From positions 1 through 40,915 of the forward strand of contig JABDGH010000018.1 of the NCBI GenBank assembly GCA_013286145.1: 40,915 nucleotides of DNA, written 5' to 3'. Below, in pieces: positions 23,670-32,054 of the stretch; position 1 is the stretch's first letter, and every line of letters starts with the position of its first letter. Made by a program: the position numbers and the translations under genes. The stretch comes from Verrucomicrobiota bacterium (GTDB lineage Bacteria > Verrucomicrobiota > Verrucomicrobiia > Methylacidiphilales > UBA1321). Below the pieces are notes generated by a model. That model saw only the letters and a list, made by a program, of their open reading frames with translations. It had not been told where the DNA came from and did no database searches.

Positions 23670-24590
23670 ATGAAATCTCTAATTTCGTTGGTGGTTCGTA
23701 TTCTAAAATACTGTCTCTATAATACTCCCGTAAGGAACTGGCGCCTGACAGCTTATATATACGGAAAAGTTGGGAGTGTCTTAATTGGAACCGCCCCATT
23801 TCCTGTTGTTGAATGCATGGGAGTGAAGCTCAAAACTAATGGCGCAGATACCAGTGTTACCACGCCGCTAATCAATGGTCATTATGAGGGATATACTCTT
23901 GAGGTCTTACATAAATTAATTCAAGAGAAGATAGAAAAGAGGCCGCTTCAGCCGTTAATTTTTGCGGATATTGGAGCAAACATCGGTGTTTTCACAGTAA
24001 TCGCCGCAGCTAAGAATCCCAGTATCAGGGTTTATGCGTTCGAGCCAAATCCGATGTCATTCAATATTCTCAAAGAGAATTTAAGCCTCAATTGTCTTAA
24101 TAATGTTACGGCGATCAATTCTGCCGTCGGTAGTTCTTCTGGCACGGCTTCACTTGATGTGAGTTCGCGTTGCGCTGGCACGCATTCGCTTTATGGGAAT
24201 GGACTAACTCGCCTTGAGGTTCCGCTTATTTCATTGGATGAGTTTTTTATCAAAGCAAAAGCCGCGCCCGACCTGATTAAAATTGATGTAGAGGGTTACG
24301 AACCAACCGTGCTTAGAGGCATGGAAACTCTTTTGAAGAAAAAGCCCCTCCAGGTCATTCTTGAATTTCATCCTAAATGGTTGAAACGGGGCAATCAGGA
24401 TCCTGCTGCCTTTTTATCTGAATTAACCCAATCCTTTGATGCTATTTACTGCCTGGATGAACTTCGTAAGGAAGCGCGTCGTTATGCGACCGGGAACCTG
24501 ACACTCGAGAGACAAATTCTATCAGTGGGTTTTAATTTACTACTGATCAGGGGAGAGATTCCTGCGTTTTTGGAAAAAGATGAAATTTAA
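23670..24590 (+). CDS. FkbM family methyltransferase
   Basis: A 306-residue protein. The SAM-binding motif is FADIGANIGVFTVIAAA (~98-114), followed by VYAFEPNPMSFNILKENLSL (motif II, E-P-N-P). LIKIDVEGYEPTVLRGM (~210-226) is the conserved FkbM 'iKiDvEG.E..vl.G' motif. The N-terminus has a hydrophobic basic segment (LISLVVRILKYCLYN) that may associate with membrane. FkbM proteins methylate hydroxyls on sugars or small molecules, often in surface polysaccharide clusters. Here it follows a PEP-CTERM protein in the same direction. AT-rich composition and neighbours suggest part of a small accessory island. Confidence 0.88.
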   Translation: MKSLISLVVRILKYCLYNTPVRNWRLTAYIYGKVGSVLIGTAPFPVVECMGVKLKTNGADTSVTTPLINGHYEGYTLEVLHKLIQEKIEKRPLQPLIFADIGANIGVFTVIAAAKNPSIRVYAFEPNPMSFNILKENLSLNCLNNVTAINSAVGSSSGTASLDVSSRCAGTHSLYGNGLTRLEVPLISLDEFFIKAKAAPDLIKIDVEGYEPTVLRGMETLLKKKPLQVILEFHPKWLKRGNQDPAAFLSELTQSFDAIYCLDELRKEARRYATGNLTLERQILSVGFNLLLIRGEIPAFLEKDEI

Positions 24591-24625
24591 GATCACGGCT
24601 GAATTCAGGTTGCGCGCAAGCTGCT

Positions 24626-26041
24626 TCACGGATGAGTCATCTCTGCGGGGCGCACGGTGGCGTCGAATTCCTCGCCGGTGAGGTAGCCGAGCTTGATGGC
24701 GGTGGCGCGCAGGGTGGAGTGTTCGACGTGAGCCTTGTGGGCGATTTCCGCCGCCTTGTCGTAACCGATCTTGGGGCTGAGCGCGGTGACGAGCATGAGC
24801 GATTGATTAAGGAAATGGGCGATGCGTTCGAGGTTCGGTTCGATGCCGACCACGCAATGATCGACGAAGGATCGGCACGAGTCGGCCAAGAGGCGCACCG
24901 AGTGGAGGTAGTTGAAAATGATCACCGGCTTGAAAACGTTCAGTTCGAAATTGCCCTGCGAACCAGCGAAGCCAATCGCGGCGTCATTACCCATGATCTG
25001 CACGCAGACCATGGTCATCGCCTCGCATTGCGTGGGGTTGACCTTGCCGGGCATGATGGAGGAGCCGGGTTCGTTTTCCGGGAGGGTGATTTCGCCGAGG
25101 CCGCAACGGGGGCCACTGCCAAGCCAGCGCAGGTCGTTGGCGATTTTCATCAATGAGACAGCGAGTGTGCGCAAGGCTCCGCTGGCCATGACGAGCGGAT
25201 CGTGCGCGGAGAGCGCGGCAAATTTATTTGGCGCGGAGACAAAAGGATAGCGGGTCAGCTCGGAAATTTTCTTGGCGACGCGATCCGCAAATTCAGGATG
25301 GGTGTTGAGACCGGTTCCGACCGCACTGCCGCCGAGGGCCAGTTCCGCCAGGTCGGGGAGGATCATCTTGAGACGCCTGAGATCGGCGTCGAGCAGCGCG
25401 ACATAGCCGGAAAATTCCTGGCCGAGGGTGAGAGGCGTCGCATCCATGAGGTGGGTGCGGCCAATCTTCACGATCTCGTTGAATTCTTTCGCCTTGGCGT
25501 CGAGAGCGTCGCGGAGTTTTTTTACGGCGGGCAAGAGGGTGCGTTCCGTCTCCAACGCGGCGGCAATCGACATCGCACCGGGAAACGTGTCGTTGGATGA
25601 TTGCGACATGTTGACGTGATCGTTCGGGTGCACCGGTTTTTTTGAGCCGAGAACTCCGCCTGCCATCTCGATGGCACGGTTGGAGATCACCTCGTTCACG
25701 TTCATGTTGCTCTGCGTGCCACTGCCGGTTTGCCAGACGCGCAGGGGAAAGTGATCGTCGAGTTTTCCCGCGGCAACTTCGTCGGCGGCGCGAACGATGA
25801 GATCGGCCTGCTCGGTCTTCAACTTGCCGAGATCCTGATTCACCAAGGCACAGGCCTTCTTCAGGATGCCAAACGCATGGATGACTTCGCGAGGCATGCG
25901 GTCATCGCCGATGTCGAAATGGATCAGTGACCGTGCGGTTTGCGCGCCGTAGTAGCGATTTTTCGGAACGGGGATTTTTCCCATGCTGTCGGATTCGATG
26001 CGGGAATCGGGTGTAGGCGTCGGGTCGGGGGCGTGACTCAT
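24626..26041 (-). CDS. fumC: Class II fumarate hydratase
   Basis: A 471-residue protein converting fumarate to L-malate in the citrate cycle, working as a tetramer in the cytoplasm. I chose ATG 26,041 ([12 protein letters not shown]): the sequence [25 protein letters not shown] aligns with the usual class II start (..kDsmG.i.Vp...yGaqT.RS), and the longer frame upstream overlaps the promoter of the hydrolase. Key motifs are [14 protein letters not shown] (~100), [14 protein letters not shown] (~137), [18 protein letters not shown] and the family signature [11 protein letters not shown] (~320). The C-terminus is [17 protein letters not shown]. The gene lies head-to-head with the first SGNH hydrolase, sharing an 83-base spacer. 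Confidence 0.95.
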   Translation of the reverse strand: MSHAPDPTPTPDSRIESDSMGKIPVPKNRYYGAQTARSLIHFDIGDDRMPREVIHAFGILKKACALVNQDLGKLKTEQADLIVRAADEVAAGKLDDHFPLRVWQTGSGTQSNMNVNEVISNRAIEMAGGVLGSKKPVHPNDHVNMSQSSNDTFPGAMSIAAALETERTLLPAVKKLRDALDAKAKEFNEIVKIGRTHLMDATPLTLGQEFSGYVALLDADLRRLKMILPDLAELALGGSAVGTGLNTHPEFADRVAKKISELTRYPFVSAPNKFAALSAHDPLVMASGALRTLAVSLMKIANDLRWLGSGPRCGLGEITLPENEPGSSIMPGKVNPTQCEAMTMVCVQIMGNDAAIGFAGSQGNFELNVFKPVIIFNYLHSVRLLADSCRSFVDHCVVGIEPNLERIAHFLNQSLMLVTALSPKIGYDKAAEIAHKAHVEHSTLRATAIKLGYLTGEEFDATVRPAEMTHP

Positions 26042-26124
26042 GGCTTCATATATGATGCTTGGACTTGGGCTGGCGTTCAAGCATCCCTTGACTTCACTGG
26101 ATGTCTCTTGAAATATCGTGCGGT

Positions 26125-26892
26125 ATGAAACTAACGAGATGTTTTTGCCTCGTCGTTGCGGGAATCCTCGGTTTAGGTTTTCCCGCGCATTCAGCGCCGG
26201 TTCCGGTCGCAAATTATTCCAAACCCATTCGTCTGGTCTGTGTGGGTGACAGCTTCACGGCAGGTACTGGAATTGGTATGGAATGGTCTTACCCGAATCA
26301 ACTCGCGCGCATGTTGGGAAAAAATAAATGGGAGATTCATAATTGTGGCGTGAGCGGAGCTACCATGCTCCAGAAATCGGATAATCCCTATAGATACAAG
26401 GCATCACTTCAGAGTAAGCCCGATGTGGTCATCATTGCCTTGGGAACCTATGACCTCAAACCGAAGAACTGGAACCAGGCAGAATACGTCAGCGATTACA
26501 AAGAGATGATCAGCGCTTTCCAGGCGTTGCCGAACAAACCATTGATCTATCTTTGCCTGCCGCCGCCGGTCATCCCTCCAGGTCGTTATGACATTCCTTC
26601 CAGCGGTCCTGATATGCTGATCCCCTTGATTGGTTTATTGGCGAGTGAAAATCATTTGGACCTTATCGATTTTAATACGCCGATGCAGTCGCATCCCGAA
26701 TGGCTGCCGGATCGTGTAAACCCCAATCACGAGGGTTCGTTTGCCATGGCGAAAGCTGCCTATGCCGTGCTTACCGGCACTGACTATACGGGCGAGATGT
26801 TGCTGCCACTTTCGGCACCCGCGCCCACTCCGACATCGACGCCCACTCCGGCAACTGCACCCACTCCACCCGCTGCTCCAGCGGTCAAGTAA
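26125..26892 (+). CDS. SGNH/GDSL hydrolase paralogue with altered catalytic blocks (upstream copy)
   Basis: A 255-residue protein starting [19 protein letters not shown] with a signal peptide to about residue 25. Block [12 protein letters not shown] keeps the Ser. Block III reads LGTYDLKP where the family and the sister copy have GTND, so the oxyanion Asn is Tyr. Block V reads DRVNPNHEG where the sister has DRVHPNRDG, so the catalytic His position is Asn. A His two residues on could only compensate with a shifted loop. The C-terminal ~25 residues are P-, T- and A-rich ([18 protein letters not shown]), a linker-like tail. The protein is probably a secreted pseudoenzyme or binding protein. The frame may be read from an ATG 24 bases upstream, but the signal peptide supports this start. 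Confidence 0.85.
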   Translation: MKLTRCFCLVVAGILGLGFPAHSAPVPVANYSKPIRLVCVGDSFTAGTGIGMEWSYPNQLARMLGKNKWEIHNCGVSGATMLQKSDNPYRYKASLQSKPDVVIIALGTYDLKPKNWNQAEYVSDYKEMISAFQALPNKPLIYLCLPPPVIPPGRYDIPSSGPDMLIPLIGLLASENHLDLIDFNTPMQSHPEWLPDRVNPNHEGSFAMAKAAYAVLTGTDYTGEMLLPLSAPAPTPTSTPTPATAPTPPAAPAVK

Positions 26893-26937
26893 ACCGTTTG
26901 TATTAAATGACCTGGCGGGAGGGGATTGGGCTATCTC

Positions 26938-26957
26938 AAAAACTTCATCAAGTTTTT
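26938..26957 (-). terminator. Candidate terminator after the toxin-antitoxin pair
   Basis: On the minus strand AAAAACTT-GATG-AAGTTTTT forms an 8-pair stem with a 4-base loop and ends in T residues, overlapping the antitoxin stop. Its A-tract is part of the 11-base direct repeat bounding the insert. Weak pairing (mostly A-T) leaves it uncertain. Confidence 0.35.
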
Positions 26958-27157
26958 CGAGAAATTCCGAGTTCCCGCGCAGCTTCATGCCATGGAGTGC
27001 CCGGTTTGCCAGCATTCCGTTTCTTGGCTCTAGCCAGGGCACGGCGATCTTCCAAGTCCTCCAATGTATCGCGTAACTGGCGCAGCACACTCCTTGCCTG
27101 ACGAATTTGCAAATCGATTTGGTGAGAGGATTTATTTTTTAATATAAGCGTGCTCAT
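26948..27157 (-). CDS. Putative antitoxin of a type II toxin-antitoxin pair
   Basis: A 69-residue, mostly helical, charged protein: QIDLQIRQARSVLRQLRDTL, then EDLEDRRALARAKKRNAGKP, GTPWHEAARELGISRKT. The 'leDleDr.ala.a' helix and 'G.pw.e...elG' ending resemble short antitoxins paired with RelE/ParE toxins. I see no clear helix-turn-helix or PHD motif. It begins inside the toxin's stop (ATGA overlap), so the order is toxin first, antitoxin second, the reverse of the usual. It lies within the segment inserted between the first hydrolase copy and the metX fragment. Confidence 0.68.
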   Translation of the reverse strand: MSTLILKNKSSHQIDLQIRQARSVLRQLRDTLEDLEDRRALARAKKRNAGKPGTPWHEAARELGISRKT

Positions 27158-27402
27158 TGATAAATATCCTTGCGATTACCCACATTATAAACGGTTACCG
27201 TCTTATCTTCGAGTTCAAAAATCACACGATAATTTCCAATACGCAAACGATATTCGTTCTTTGAACCTTTCAACTTTTTGATGTCACCGGCAAGATTTTC
27301 TTCCAGAAGGAAGAGTCTATATCCAATTTCCTGTCGAATGTTTGGTGGCATCGAACGAAGTTTTTTCTTAACCTCGTCGGTTACGATCAAAGTGTAATGC
27401 AT
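27154..27402 (-). CDS. RelE/ParE-type toxin
   Basis: An 82-residue protein with the RelE/ParE build. TDEVKKKLRSMPPNIRQEIG is the N-terminal helix pair, followed by LKGSKNEYRLRIGNYRVIFE, the typical 'kl.g....yRlRvGdYRviy' core. The strand KTVTVYNVGNRKDIY is the usual end ('...vl.vghRrdvY'). Such toxins cut ribosome-bound mRNA (RelE) or poison gyrase (ParE); these motifs alone do not decide which. The antitoxin gene follows with an ATGA overlap. The pair lies on a ~499-base insert bounded by an 11-base direct repeat. Confidence 0.82.
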   Translation of the reverse strand: MHYTLIVTDEVKKKLRSMPPNIRQEIGYRLFLLEENLAGDIKKLKGSKNEYRLRIGNYRVIFELEDKTVTVYNVGNRKDIYQ

Positions 27403-27430
27403 GCGAAAGATTTCTTTAATCGATTGAATT

Positions 27431-27508
27431 TATCTCAAAAATTCCCTTATCAACTCCGTCTGCGGCTCCTTCTGTACAAGAAACGCATCGTGGCCAAGCG
27501 GGGCGTGA
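27431..27508 (-). pseudogene. metX 3' fragment left by a tandem duplication
   Basis: This stretch matches the last ~26 codons of the intact metX at 28,430-28,506, including the shared run CTTATCAACTCCGTCTGCGG with few changes. It ends at the junction GGGGCGTGA (27,500-27,508), after which the sequence switches to the fumC start region (ACTCATGGCTTCA). It is a remnant and not expressed as a protein. It was created when fumC-hydrolase-metX(3') was duplicated in tandem. Confidence 0.85.
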
Positions 27509-27596
27509 CTCATGGCTTCAGGTATGATGCTGGGACTTGGGCTGGCGTTCAAGCATCCCTTGACTTAACTGAGTGTCTCTTGAAATATCGTGCGGT

Positions 27597-28388
27597 ATGA
27601 AGCTAACAAGATGGTTTTGCCTCGCCGTTGCGGGAATCCTCGGTTTCGGTTTTCCTGCACGTTCCGAGCCGGTTCCGGTCGCAAAATATTCCAAACCCAT
27701 TTATGTGGCCTGCGTGGGCGACAGCATCACGGCAGGGACAGGGTTGGTTGGAATTGCCATCGACTGGTCTTACCCGAGTCAACTCTCGCGCATGTTGGGA
27801 AATAAATGGGAGGTTCATAATTTTGGCATTGGCGGAACTACCATGCTCCAGAAATCGGATAATCCCTATAGATACAAGGCACCACTTCAGAGTAAGCCCG
27901 ATGTGGTCATCATCGCCCTGGGAACCAATGACCTCAAACCGAAGAACTGGAACCAGGCAGCGTATGTCAGCGATTACAAGGCGATGATCAGCGCTTTCCA
28001 GGCGTTGCCGAACAAACCATTGATCTATCTTTGCCTGCCGACGCCGGTCGTCCCTCCAGGCCGTTTTGACATTCCTTCCAGCGGTCCTGATATGCTGATC
28101 CCCTTGATTGGTTTATTGGCGAGTGAAAATCATTTGGACCTTATCGATTTTAATGCGCCAATGGCCTCGCATCCCGAATGGCTGCCGGATCGTGTTCACC
28201 CCAATCGCGACGGTTCGTTTGCCATGGCGAAAGCCGTCTATGCTGTGCTTACCGGCACCGATTATACGGGCGAGATGTTGCCGCCCCCTTCGGCACTCGC
28301 GCCCAAGCCGGCACCCGCACCTACTCCGACATCCACGCCTACTCCAGCATCTGTACCCAATCCGCCTGCCGCTCCAACGGCCAAGTAA
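27597..28388 (+). CDS. SGNH/GDSL hydrolase (downstream copy, catalytic blocks intact)
   Basis: A 263-residue protein starting MKLTRWFCLAVAGILGFGF with a signal peptide. All SGNH blocks are intact: CVGDSITAGTG (Ser), FGIGGTT (Gly), LGTNDLKP (Asn) and DRVHPNRDG (Asp/His). It is a close paralogue of the upstream copy, with long identical runs ([29 protein letters not shown]) and an 8-residue longer proline-rich tail. It is probably a secreted or periplasmic esterase acting on acyl groups of glycans; the exact substrate is unknown. It converges on metX with 39 bases between stop codons. Confidence 0.9.
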   Translation: MKLTRWFCLAVAGILGFGFPARSEPVPVAKYSKPIYVACVGDSITAGTGLVGIAIDWSYPSQLSRMLGNKWEVHNFGIGGTTMLQKSDNPYRYKAPLQSKPDVVIIALGTNDLKPKNWNQAAYVSDYKAMISAFQALPNKPLIYLCLPTPVVPPGRFDIPSSGPDMLIPLIGLLASENHLDLIDFNAPMASHPEWLPDRVHPNRDGSFAMAKAVYAVLTGTDYTGEMLPPPSALAPKPAPAPTPTSTPTPASVPNPPAAPTAK

Positions 28389-28427
28389 AACCGTTTGCGT
28401 TAAATGACCTGGCGGGAGGGGATTGGG

Positions 28428-29537
28428 CTATCTCAAAAATTCTCTTATCAACTCCGTTTGCGGCTCTTTCTGCACAAGAAACGCATCGTGACCAAGCGGG
28501 GCGTGAATTTTATGGTGCACGGCTTCGCGACCGGCAGCACGAGCGGCAGCGGTCATTGCCTCGTTGCGCTCGGGTGAATAGAGCCAATCGGCATCATAAG
28601 AAAAAAAGCGGAGTCGTGCGCGGGTCTGCGCAAATGCCGCCGTCAGATCTCCTCCCGTTTTCGCGGCAAAATCGAAGTAATCGATGGCGCGGGTGATGTA
28701 GAGATACGAATTGGCGTCGAAGCGCTCGTAAAAACTCTGGCCCTGATGGGCGAGATAACTTTCCACCGCATAATCGACGCCGAAAGAAAAACTTTCCACA
28801 TCGGCGGATTGCAATTTGCGCCCAAATTTACGATCCATCGCGCCTTCGCTGATGTAGGTGACGTGGCCGATCATTCGCGCCAGGGCCAGGCCATTCCTCG
28901 GCGGGCCATCGGGTGAATCGTAGTAATGGCCTTCGCGCCAAAGGGGATCGTCCATGATCGCATGACGCCCGATTTTATTCCATGCGATGGCCTGCGCGTG
29001 ATTGGTGGCAGCCGAGGCGAGCACGATGGCGCGTTCGGCCATCTCCGGGTATAACTGGATAAAGGCGAGCGCGAGCATCCCGCCCATGCTGCCGCCTGTC
29101 ACCGCGCATAGTTTTTCGATGCCCAGTACGCGCAGCAGGGGATGTTGGGCGCGCACCATGTCGTTGATGGTGATAACCGGAAAATCGGTGCCGTAAGGCT
29201 GGCGCGTCGCGGGATTGGTCGAGCCTGGCCCCGTCGAGCCTTTGCAGCCGCCGAGCACGTTGGCGCAAATGATGAAAAAGCGATCCGTGTCGAAGGCGCA
29301 TCCCGGCCCCACCATCAAGTCCCACCAACCCTCCGTCCGCCCGTCTTCATGGGCTCCCGCAACGTGTGCGTCACCGCTGAGCGCGTGGAAAATCAAAATC
29401 GCATTGGAACGATCCGCGTTGAGTTTACCCCAAGTCTGGTAAGCGACGGTGTAGGGCGTGAGCGTCTGTCCACAATCGAGCGCGATGGCGTCCTTGGGCG
29501 CGTCGAAGGTGTGAAAAAGTGTGCGTTGCGGAGTCAA
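28428..29537 (-). CDS. metX: Homoserine O-acetyltransferase
   Basis: A 369-residue alpha/beta-hydrolase-fold enzyme, the first committed step of methionine synthesis (acetyl transfer to homoserine). LDCGQTLTPYTVAYQTWGKLN is the N-terminal strand region. NAILIFHALSGDAHVAG and GWWDLMVGPGCAFDTDRFFI follow, then CAVTGGSMGGMLALA with the nucleophile Ser in G-G-S-M-G-G. The catalytic Asp falls in SYDADWLYSPER and the His in APLGHDAFLV, near the C-terminus. The only sensible start in this frame is TTG (MTPQRTLFHTF), with AGGA further upstream. metX and metA-type enzymes differ mainly in substrate; the GGSMGGM and NVLGGCKGSTGP motifs favour the acetyl-CoA metX type. Confidence 0.93.
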   Translation of the reverse strand: MTPQRTLFHTFDAPKDAIALDCGQTLTPYTVAYQTWGKLNADRSNAILIFHALSGDAHVAGAHEDGRTEGWWDLMVGPGCAFDTDRFFIICANVLGGCKGSTGPGSTNPATRQPYGTDFPVITINDMVRAQHPLLRVLGIEKLCAVTGGSMGGMLALAFIQLYPEMAERAIVLASAATNHAQAIAWNKIGRHAIMDDPLWREGHYYDSPDGPPRNGLALARMIGHVTYISEGAMDRKFGRKLQSADVESFSFGVDYAVESYLAHQGQSFYERFDANSYLYITRAIDYFDFAAKTGGDLTAAFAQTRARLRFFSYDADWLYSPERNEAMTAAARAAGREAVHHKIHAPLGHDAFLVQKEPQTELIREFLR

Positions 29538-29646
29538 GCGGTCAAAGGATACAAATCCTGTGCGCTTTTAGAATCTGTAAAATCATCGGTCTTATCGATT
29601 CAGCCTGGGGGCGGTCTATAACCGCTGGATTTCCCCTCGGCTAAAA

Positions 29647-31704
29647 TCAAAAGAACAACGGGATAATCAAGATCGCGACGACGTTGACGACCTTGATCAT
29701 CGGATTGATCGCGGGGCCGGAGGTATCCTTGTAGGGATCGCCCACCGTATCGCCAGTGACGGCGGCTGCGTGAGCGACGGAGCCTTTGCCGCCGTGATTT
29801 CCTTCCTCGATGTATTTCTTGGCATTGTCCCACGCGCCACCGGAGGAGGTCAGCGAAATGGCGACAAAGAGACCAGTGATGATCGTTCCAACCAGCACAC
29901 CGCCGAGCGCCTTCGCTCCAAGCATGGGGATCGAGGCGACGAGCAGCACGGCAATGATGGGCAACAGGGCGGGGAAGATCATTTCGCGCAAGGCGGCCTT
30001 GGTCACGATATCGACGCAGGTGCCGTACTCGGGTTTCTCGGTATGGTTGAGAATGCCGGGCTTGGCGGCAATCTGGCGGCGCACTTCGCGTACTACCGCA
30101 CCAGCGGCTTTGCCCACCGCGTCCATGGTGTAAGCGACAAAAAGGAACGGCAGAACGCCACCGATGAAGAGGCCGATCAGGATGATGGGATCTTCAAGCG
30201 TGAAGACGATGGGCGGGGCGTTCGGATCGGTAATCAGGCGATTAACCTGCAATTCGTGGACGTAGGAGCTGAAGAGCACCAGCGCGGCGAGACCGGCTGA
30301 GGCGATGGCGTAACCCTTGGTCACGGCTTTCATCGTATTGCCGATGGCATCGAGTTCGTCGGTGATTTGGCGGACTTCCTTGGGGAGCTTCGACATCACG
30401 GCCAAGCCGCCCGCGTTATCGGTGATCGGGCCGAAGGCATCGAGCGAGATGATGATGCCCGAGAGGCTGAGCATGCTCACCACCGCGATGGCGATTCCAT
30501 AGAGACCATGGAAAGCATAGGAGACGAGGATGGCCAGACCGATGAAGAAGACCGGGAACAGCGTGGCATGGAGACCGACGGCGAGACCGGCGATGATATT
30601 GGTCGCGTGGCCTGTTTCCGAGGCGCGGGCGATTTTCCGCACCGGTGCGTAGTTGGTGGCGGTATAATAATTTGTGATGATCACGGTGATGAAGGTCATC
30701 GCCAGGCCGATCAGCGCGGGTACGTAAACTTTTACCCACTCGTTGTTATCGGGGAACATCGTGTAAGCAAGCGGGAAGAAGAGCGCCCCGGCAATGATTG
30801 CGCTCAAGGCGACGCCAGCCAGCAAGGCGTTGGAGGGCTTGAGATTGCCGATATTAATAAAGAGGATGCCGATGATGGAGGCGATGACGGCCAGGCCGCA
30901 AAGCAGGAACGGAAAAATAATATACTGGGGATGATCGGCAAAGCTGAGTCCCGCGACCAACACGCAGCCGACGAGGCTGACCGCGTAGGTTTCGAATACG
31001 TCGGCAGCCATGCCCGCGCAATCGCCCACGTTATCGCCGACATTATCCGCGATGGTGGCCGGGTTGCGGGGATCATCTTCTTCAAGATTTTGTTCGATCT
31101 TGCCGACGAGATCGGCGCCCACATCGGCGGCCTTGGTATAGATACCGCCGCCCAAACGTGCAAAGACAGAGATGAGGCTGCCTCCGAGCGCCAGACCGAC
31201 CAGCGCATCAAGGGCGTTCTTATGGTTCGGCTGCGCGAAATAAGCGTCAGCGCTGAGATAAAAACCGCCGACGCTGAGCAGTGCGAGACCGACCACGAGC
31301 AGGCCAGTGACCGAGCCGCCGTTGAAAGCCACGCGGAGAGCTTGTTGAGCGCCCTTGGTGGCGGCCTGGGCCGTGCGGACGTTCGCGATGACGGCGACAC
31401 GCATGCCGATATACCCGGCCAGGAGCGAACAGCCTGCCCCGATGAGGAATCCGAGGGCAGTCGCGCCACCCTTAAAGTAGAAGATAAGAAAGAAGAGCAC
31501 CGTCGCGATGGCGCTGATGGTCATGATCTGGCGACGGAGATAGGCTTTCGCGCCCTCCTCGATGGCGGAGGCGATTTCGCGCATGATTTCCGTGCCGGAA
31601 TCGGCGGCGCGGACTTTAATGGCGAGAATAATTGCCACAGCCACGGCCAATAGACCCAGGAAAAGGGCTGCGTAAATTCCGTTGTTTATTAAAAAGGTCT
31701 CCAT
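29647..31704 (-). CDS. hppA: K+-independent H+-translocating pyrophosphatase
   Basis: A 685-residue integral membrane pump that couples pyrophosphate hydrolysis to H+ export. I chose [17 protein letters not shown] (ATG 31,704); the longer frame upstream is polar and not typical. About 16 membrane helices are evident. The pyrophosphate-binding motif [20 protein letters not shown] and the acidic block [20 protein letters not shown] are complete, with DVFETY next. At the site that sets potassium dependence this protein has [13 protein letters not shown]. Lys and Thr here mark the K+-independent H+-pumping group, whereas Na+ pumps have Ala and Gly. That is a family-level inference. It probably scavenges pyrophosphate from biosynthesis for proton-motive force. 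Confidence 0.93.
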   Translation of the reverse strand: METFLINNGIYAALFLGLLAVAVAIILAIKVRAADSGTEIMREIASAIEEGAKAYLRRQIMTISAIATVLFFLIFYFKGGATALGFLIGAGCSLLAGYIGMRVAVIANVRTAQAATKGAQQALRVAFNGGSVTGLLVVGLALLSVGGFYLSADAYFAQPNHKNALDALVGLALGGSLISVFARLGGGIYTKAADVGADLVGKIEQNLEEDDPRNPATIADNVGDNVGDCAGMAADVFETYAVSLVGCVLVAGLSFADHPQYIIFPFLLCGLAVIASIIGILFINIGNLKPSNALLAGVALSAIIAGALFFPLAYTMFPDNNEWVKVYVPALIGLAMTFITVIITNYYTATNYAPVRKIARASETGHATNIIAGLAVGLHATLFPVFFIGLAILVSYAFHGLYGIAIAVVSMLSLSGIIISLDAFGPITDNAGGLAVMSKLPKEVRQITDELDAIGNTMKAVTKGYAIASAGLAALVLFSSYVHELQVNRLITDPNAPPIVFTLEDPIILIGLFIGGVLPFLFVAYTMDAVGKAAGAVVREVRRQIAAKPGILNHTEKPEYGTCVDIVTKAALREMIFPALLPIIAVLLVASIPMLGAKALGGVLVGTIITGLFVAISLTSSGGAWDNAKKYIEEGNHGGKGSVAHAAAVTGDTVGDPYKDTSGPAINPMIKVVNVVAILIIPLFF

Positions 31705-31806
31705 AGATGTCAGTGCGTTGGTAAGGTTTAAGGGTGAAGAGGGCGAAGTGTAAGGGGCGAAAACAGAAGCGCAACCACTAAATCGCAAAGAAAGGTTGTC
31801 AGACAA

Positions 31807-32054
31807 AACAAATAATTAGAGATCCTTCGACTTCGCTCAGGGCGCGGCTTGCTGCCGCGGCTACCAACTGCACCGGCGGGGTTAGTGGCAAGTGGGAGTG
31901 CCTTCTGGTGAGTTGAAATTTTTTTGCGCCAGTTTCACGTTTGGTTTATCGAGGCAGGTCCTTCGACTGCACCTCGGGTTGACCATGCGCCCGGCTCATG
32001 CCTTGAGGCTCGGTTCCGCTCAGGATGACGGGGTTTTAAACCACTACACCGTCG
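31807..32054. repeat. Gene-free spacer with two repeat elements
   Basis: It contains GAGATCCTTCGACTTCGCTCAGGG with GCTTGCTGCCGCGGCTACC (31,820-31,868). A second element is a two-arm composite (about 31,950-32,035, AGGTCCTTCGACTGCACCTC ... GGTTCCGCTCAGGATGAC). It is the same family as 19.1 kb and 17.1 kb. No gene is seen. Confidence 0.65.

Larger units (their letters stand above)
26932..27441. mobile_element. Toxin-antitoxin insert bounded by an 11-bp direct repeat
   Basis: TATCTCAAAAA occurs at 26,932-26,942 and again at 27,431-27,441, enclosing the toxin-antitoxin pair. In the second duplicate the same sequence occurs once (28,429-28,439) and the flanks are contiguous, giving a natural empty site. 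No transposase or integrase is present in the insert. Confidence 0.7.
26028..28506. repeat. Tandem duplication: fumC 5' end - SGNH gene - metX 3' end
   Basis: Copy 1 runs from 26,028 to 27,508 and copy 2 from 27,500 to 28,506. Both start with GGGGCGTGA (26,028-26,036 in fumC; 27,500-27,508 at the junction), and the same nine bases occur inside metX at 28,498-28,506. Copy 1 is longer only because a ~499-base toxin-antitoxin segment lies in it. Without that, the lengths differ by about the eight codons seen in the two proteins. Confidence 0.85.

Noticed and set aside
29538-29646. Possible SAM-type riboswitch upstream of metX
   Set aside because: Only ~110 bases, no conserved core helices recognised; holds a partial A-type palindrome (GGCGGTCTATAACCG).
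30367-31653. 428-residue rightward frame opposite hppA
   Set aside because: Shadow of a firmly identified membrane pump; low-complexity D/E/H/R composition.
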